Shown here piece after piece: positions 5,279 to 9,249 of a DNA stretch of 9,249 bases. Made by a program: the position numbers and the translations under genes. Each line of letters starts with the position of its first letter. Positions within the stretch are counted from its first letter, which is position 1. The notes under the pieces were generated by a model. It made no database searches and was not told the DNA's origin. It worked only from the letters and a program-made list of their open reading frames with translations. Source of the DNA: Sulfurimonas sp. (GTDB lineage Bacteria; Campylobacterota; Campylobacteria; Campylobacterales; Sulfurimonadaceae); NCBI GenBank assembly GCA_021157665.1, contig JAGGWE010000152.1, positions 1 to 9,249 on the forward strand, given 5' to 3'.

Positions 5279-6787
5279 TTAATATCCACTGTTATATACA
5301 AATGATGTAATAAACTCTAAAACTGGATCTAATACTATAATAGCAAAAATAGTTCCTACTGCTGCAAAACCAATAATTGATTTTAAAGCTAAAGTTGCAT
5401 TAGATACATACATATGTCCATCGGTACCAACTACAGGTTCTTTCATAAACATATAAACTATTAATTTTAAGTAATAATAACCAGCAATAGCTGAGTTAAG
5501 AGCCATAATGAATGCTAACACTGTATATCCACCAGTTACAGCAGAACTAATTATATACAATTTACCCCAAAACAATGCAAAAGGAGGTAGTCCAGCAAGG
5601 CTTAACATAAATAGACCCATAATAGCAGCACCAACAGGTGCTGTTTTTATCATACCTGCAAATTTATCATAACTATGGTCACTTCTTTGGTGATCTGGTA
5701 AATGTTTTTGACGAGATATCCATAACATACTAAATGCACCAAGATTAGTAAAACTAAACAGTACCCAATATAAAAATAATGCACTATTTGATTGTGTTGT
5801 ACCAATTAAAATAGCAGCCATTACAAATCCGGCATGTGAGATTGAACTATATGCTAACATTCTTTTAACATCTGTTTGAACTAATGCCCAAATATTTGCC
5901 ATAGTCATTGTTACAACAACAACAATATAAAGAACTATCTCTAACCAAACTACACCACTATGAATTAAAAATTCAAAGATACGCATAGCAACTACAAATA
6001 CAGCGATTTTTGGAACAATCGACATAAATCCAGCCATTGATGCACTTGCACCCTCATAAACATCAGGAGCCCAAGTATGGAATGGTACAAGAGATACTTT
6101 AAATCCAAGTGAACCCAACATAAATGCTGTTGCTACAAGAACATAACCCATATCTACATATTCATTAGCAGCTAAAACACTGGCTATTTGATTAATTTCA
6201 ACTGAACCTGTAAGTGCATAAAACACCATTGATCCAAAAGAGTAAAAACCAGCAGCTAAAGCACCCATAGTAAAATACTTAACAGCTGCTTCAAATGATT
6301 TATCACGATTATGCATAGCAATTAAAGTATATAATGCCAAAGAAGCTGTTTCAAGTCCTACAAAGATAAGGATTAAAGAATCTGTTGCAACCATAAACTG
6401 GAATCCAGAAACCATAAATAAGAACAATGCAAAAAATTCAGGATAAGAAAACTCATGGAATCTTTTATGAGTAAGGGCTAATGGAATGAATAACATTGAA
6501 GCACCAACTATTATTAATTGACCTAAAATCGCTATACCATCTATTAACATCATATCAAAGACACCCATTATAGTGCCATCTTCAGCAAAAGTTGTAGCTG
6601 ATGCAAGTAATGCATTAATGTCCATAAATAAGAAAAGAAGACTTAATGCAACATATAATGTTTTATCTAATCCACCTTTAATAGTATCTATAATTATAAT
6701 TAAAAGTGCCCCAATGACAGGTATTAACATTGGTGCAAGAGTCATTAAGTTTAATGACTCTAATGAAATATTTATTGGCTCTAACAT
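5279..6787 (-). CDS. nuoN: NADH-quinone oxidoreductase subunit N
   Basis: This is one of the three antiporter-like proton-translocating subunits in the membrane arm of complex I. It is 502 aa long and consists of many hydrophobic helices throughout. Key residues of the family are visible: Glu146 in VGLETASLALYTL (E. coli Glu133), Lys230 in GFKVSLVPFHTWAPDVYEGA (Lys217) and Lys260 in SIVPKIAVF (Lys247). The segment VKRMLAYSSISHAGF is the usual antiporter-family loop. Its ATG overlaps the nuoM stop by one base (TAATG). A perfect AAGGAGG (complement of 6795-6801) lies seven bases upstream inside nuoM, so translation is coupled. It is the last nuo gene, followed by pflA. It is intact, with all pumping residues in place. 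Confidence 0.97.
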   Translation of the reverse strand: MLEPINISLESLNLMTLAPMLIPVIGALLIIIIDTIKGGLDKTLYVALSLLFLFMDINALLASATTFAEDGTIMGVFDMMLIDGIAILGQLIIVGASMLFIPLALTHKRFHEFSYPEFFALFLFMVSGFQFMVATDSLILIFVGLETASLALYTLIAMHNRDKSFEAAVKYFTMGALAAGFYSFGSMVFYALTGSVEINQIASVLAANEYVDMGYVLVATAFMLGSLGFKVSLVPFHTWAPDVYEGASASMAGFMSIVPKIAVFVVAMRIFEFLIHSGVVWLEIVLYIVVVVTMTMANIWALVQTDVKRMLAYSSISHAGFVMAAILIGTTQSNSALFLYWVLFSFTNLGAFSMLWISRQKHLPDHQRSDHSYDKFAGMIKTAPVGAAIMGLFMLSLAGLPPFALFWGKLYIISSAVTGGYTVLAFIMALNSAIAGYYYLKLIVYMFMKEPVVGTDGHMYVSNATLALKSIIGFAAVGTIFAIIVLDPVLEFITSFVYNSGY

Positions 6788-8346
6788 TAGTGTGCCTCCT
6801 TCATAGAAGTTCTAGTGATTTTTATCTCTTTAGAAACAACAAGAGTAGGAATTCTTGTTTTAGCTTCTTCAGTGATAGCCTTATCATGCATTAATTGCAC
6901 AATTGATTCAACAGAATTATTTATAGGTTTTAAAAGAGGTGTAGGATAAACCCCTAAAAATACAGTTACAATTACCAATGGAACTAAAGCTACTAATTCT
7001 GTTTTAGTTACATCTGGTAAGTTTTTATTTTTTTCATTTGTAACTTCACCAAAAAACATTTTTTTGTATGCAGCTAACATATAGATAGCTCCAACAATAA
7101 TTGCTATTCCAGCCAATAAAGTTAAAACTTGTGACTGCTGAAAAAATCCAAGAAGACTTAAAAACTCACCAACAAAGTTAATAGTAAGAGGTAAACCAAC
7201 TGAAGCCATAAGCATTATACCAAAGATAGTTGCGTATCTAGGCATTACTTGTGCAAGACCACCAAACTCACTCATCATCTTAGTATGTCTTCTATCATAT
7301 ATAACACCAACAAGCAGGAATAAAGCACCAGCTACAACACCATGACCAATCATTAAAAAGATTGAACCTGAAATACCTTCAACATTTAAAGCAAAAGTAC
7401 CAAGAATAATAACACCCATGTGTGAAATTGATGAGTAAGCAACAACCTGCTTAATATCTTTTTGGGCATAAGCAACCATTGCAGTATAGATAATCATAAT
7501 AATAGCTATAACTGCAATTGGAAACATATAAAATACTGATGCATCTGGAAAAAGTGGTAATGAAAAACGGATAAATGCATATGTACCCATTTTAAGTAAA
7601 ATTGCCGCTAATATTACTGAACCGATAGTTGGTGCTTGACCATGAGCATATGGTAACCATGTATGAAATGGAAACATTGGTACTTTAATAGCAAAACCAA
7701 TAAAGAATGCTACAAATAACCAAAGTTGGAAAGTCTCAGGTAAAATAAGTCTATACCAGTCAAGAATTGCAAAACTCCACTGACCAGTAGCTTGATAATA
7801 AAAATATGCCATAAATAACATACCAACTAACATTACCAATGAACCTGTAAATGTATATAAAAAGAACTTAACAGAAGCATATATTCTTAAAGGACCACCC
7901 CATGCACCAATAAGATATAGCATCGGTACAAGTGAAAGTTCCCAAAAAATATAAAATATAATTGCATCAAGAGCAACAAAAACACCAGCCATTGTCATCT
8001 GTAAAAATAGAAGAGTGATTATCATATTTTTTATATTTTTTGTTTCACCTAGAGAAGCAATACCTATTAGGGTAAAGAATGCTGCTAAAATGACAATAAA
8101 AAGTGATATACCATCAACACCTAAAATATAATTAATACCAAATGTCGGAACTAATGGAAGTTGCTCCATAAACTGCATACCAGATACATTAGAATCAAAA
8201 TTATACCAAAGAACTAAGGCAAGTATAAATTCAATAAATGAAACTGCTACACCATAACTTCTGATACTATCTTTGTGTATCACAAATCCAAGCAATGCTG
8301 CCAATGCTGGAAAGAAAATTAAAATCGATAAAATATGATCTAACAT
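6787..8346 (-). CDS. nuoM: NADH-quinone oxidoreductase subunit M
   Basis: This is the second antiporter-like proton-pumping subunit of complex I. It is an inner-membrane protein of 519 aa with about 14 hydrophobic segments. Essential family residues are present: Glu136 in FWELSLVPMLYLIGAWGG (E. coli Glu144), Lys221 in AIKVPMFPFHTWLPYAH (Lys234) and Lys252 in LLKMGTYAFIRF (Lys265). The loop VVAYSSISHMGV and the segment GHGVVAGALFLLVGVIYDR also match NuoM. A C-terminal hydrophilic tail of about 45 residues ends the protein. The ATG follows the nuoL TAG with no gap. AGGAGT (complement of 8354-8359) seven bases upstream serves as the ribosome binding site inside nuoL. Confidence 0.97.
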   Translation of the reverse strand: MLDHILSILIFFPALAALLGFVIHKDSIRSYGVAVSFIEFILALVLWYNFDSNVSGMQFMEQLPLVPTFGINYILGVDGISLFIVILAAFFTLIGIASLGETKNIKNMIITLLFLQMTMAGVFVALDAIIFYIFWELSLVPMLYLIGAWGGPLRIYASVKFFLYTFTGSLVMLVGMLFMAYFYYQATGQWSFAILDWYRLILPETFQLWLFVAFFIGFAIKVPMFPFHTWLPYAHGQAPTIGSVILAAILLKMGTYAFIRFSLPLFPDASVFYMFPIAVIAIIMIIYTAMVAYAQKDIKQVVAYSSISHMGVIILGTFALNVEGISGSIFLMIGHGVVAGALFLLVGVIYDRRHTKMMSEFGGLAQVMPRYATIFGIMLMASVGLPLTINFVGEFLSLLGFFQQSQVLTLLAGIAIIVGAIYMLAAYKKMFFGEVTNEKNKNLPDVTKTELVALVPLVIVTVFLGVYPTPLLKPINNSVESIVQLMHDKAITEEAKTRIPTLVVSKEIKITRTSMKEAH

Positions 8347-9249
8347 CTATTGAACTCCTAAACCTGATAAAACTATGTTAGCTCCACCAGAATTTCTTGC
8401 TGCAAGTCCAAAAACCACAGCTAATGATAACAGTATTACTAAACCTGCAACCATCCATTTAAGCATTGTAGATAAGTTACCACTCTGCATTACTCTTGTT
8501 TTATCTCCAGTAGTATAGAAAATATTTGCTATACCATCTACTGTAGCATCAACTATCTTTTTATCTATATCCCAAAACGCTTTTGATAAATCTCTATAAG
8601 CTTTAATAATATATTCATTATAGAAGTGTGGAATATAATATTGGTTGATTAAAAGTTTATACATAAAACTTTTTTCCATCTTACTTGTTCCATCCGGTAA
8701 TTTAATATCGCTACTCGTATATTTTTTATATGCATATGCAATAGCTAAAATTACAAAAGCTTGTGTACCAATAATCATAATCCATAGAGTAACTTCTGAA
8801 TGTATATGATAATGTACAGCATGTAATGCCTCTTCAACCATTCCAAAGAATGTTGTTCTTAGTGAACCTGCAATAATCGCAAGGATAAGCAGAGGACTCA
8901 TGGCTACAAGCATAAATTTATATGCTTCATGAGGATGAAAACCAAATAGTTTATATCTCTCTTCACCATGGAAAATAAGTGCAATAATTCTAAATGAATA
9001 AAAGGCAGTCAAACCAGCAGTTAAAAGCAGTACAGTATAGATAACAAAGTGATGTTCAGCAAAAGCAGCTTCTAAGATAACATCTTTTGAAAAGAAACCA
9101 GCTAGTGGGAAAAGACCTGCTAGAGCGATAGATGCCAAAGTCATCATTATCATAGAGCCCTTCATAACCTTCCCTAATCCACCCATCTTAAATGGGTCAA
9201 GTTCACTATCCATAGCATGCATAACATTACCTGCACCAAGAAATAGAAG
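8347..9249 (-). CDS. nuoL: NADH-quinone oxidoreductase subunit L, C-terminal part
   Basis: This is the distal antiporter-like subunit of complex I. The frame stays open to the right edge, so 300 C-terminal residues are visible and the N-terminal half lies outside the window. The visible part begins LLFLGAGNVMHAMDSELDPF, the conserved NuoL segment, followed by MGGLGKVM. Next comes LFPLAGFFSKDVIL, whose lysine (visible residue 55) corresponds to E. coli Lys399 in the proton path. AFYSFRIIALIFHGE is a further family helix. Residues of about 195-250 match the position of the long lateral amphipathic helix that runs along the membrane arm, and a final membrane helix lies at about 260-284. The internal methionine at 9222 is not a start. 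A histidine-rich stretch, HAVHYHIH, lies in the loop between two late helices. Confidence 0.96.
   Translation of the reverse strand, partial: LLFLGAGNVMHAMDSELDPFKMGGLGKVMKGSMIMMTLASIALAGLFPLAGFFSKDVILEAAFAEHHFVIYTVLLLTAGLTAFYSFRIIALIFHGEERYKLFGFHPHEAYKFMLVAMSPLLILAIIAGSLRTTFFGMVEEALHAVHYHIHSEVTLWIMIIGTQAFVILAIAYAYKKYTSSDIKLPDGTSKMEKSFMYKLLINQYYIPHFYNEYIIKAYRDLSKAFWDIDKKIVDATVDGIANIFYTTGDKTRVMQSGNLSTMLKWMVAGLVILLSLAVVFGLAARNSGGANIVLSGLGVQ

Noticed and set aside
6573..6806. 77-codon open frame on the plus strand opposite nuoN
   Set aside because: It is antisense to a confidently identified complex I subunit and crosses the nuoM-nuoN junction.
9181..9197. Inverted repeat ACCCAT-N5-ATGGGT, a possible hairpin
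   Set aside because: It lies within conserved nuoL codons (DPFKMGG region) with no T-run; best explained by coding sequence.

Overview
The window comes from an AT-rich member of the Campylobacterota (Epsilonproteobacteria). The best fit is a free-living, flagellated, Sulfurimonas-like organism, although the genus is only inferred. Two things point there: the thioredoxin reductase closely resembles the Helicobacter/Campylobacter type, and the complex I genes run nuoL-nuoM-nuoN straight into a large TPR protein in the position of the paralysed-flagellum gene pflA.

Left part (1-2893). A partial, unrecognised gene runs leftward off the window from base 83. It is separated by a 217-bp AT-rich intergenic region from a rightward cluster: trxA (thioredoxin), a GTG-started gene for a small membrane-anchored protein, trxB (thioredoxin reductase) and dapB (dihydrodipicolinate reductase). 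The small protein looks like a cysteine-free thioredoxin fold. The intergenic region holds a perfect FNR-type palindrome, TTGAT-N4-ATCAA. Its centre lies 41.5 bp upstream of the start site predicted for the leftward gene, which is the classical class II activator position. trxA and dapB each have a perfect TATAAT at a sensible distance upstream.

Right part (2890-9249). On the minus strand lie the C-terminal half of nuoL (cut by the right edge), nuoM, nuoN and pflA. They are packed with 0-bp, 1-bp-overlap and 31-bp junctions, so they read as the 3' end of the nuo operon with a flagellar motor gene appended. NuoL, NuoM and NuoN are the three antiporter-like proton-pumping membrane subunits of complex I. 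PflA is a periplasmic scaffold protein of the epsilonproteobacterial flagellar motor, which itself runs on an ion gradient. The dapB and pflA stop codons overlap convergently by 4 bp, leaving no space for an ordinary terminator.

No RNA genes, mobile elements or CRISPR arrays were seen. The points most worth a second look are the FNR-type site over the unidentified leftward gene, the redox-dead thioredoxin-like protein inside the trx cluster, and the nuo-pflA linkage.
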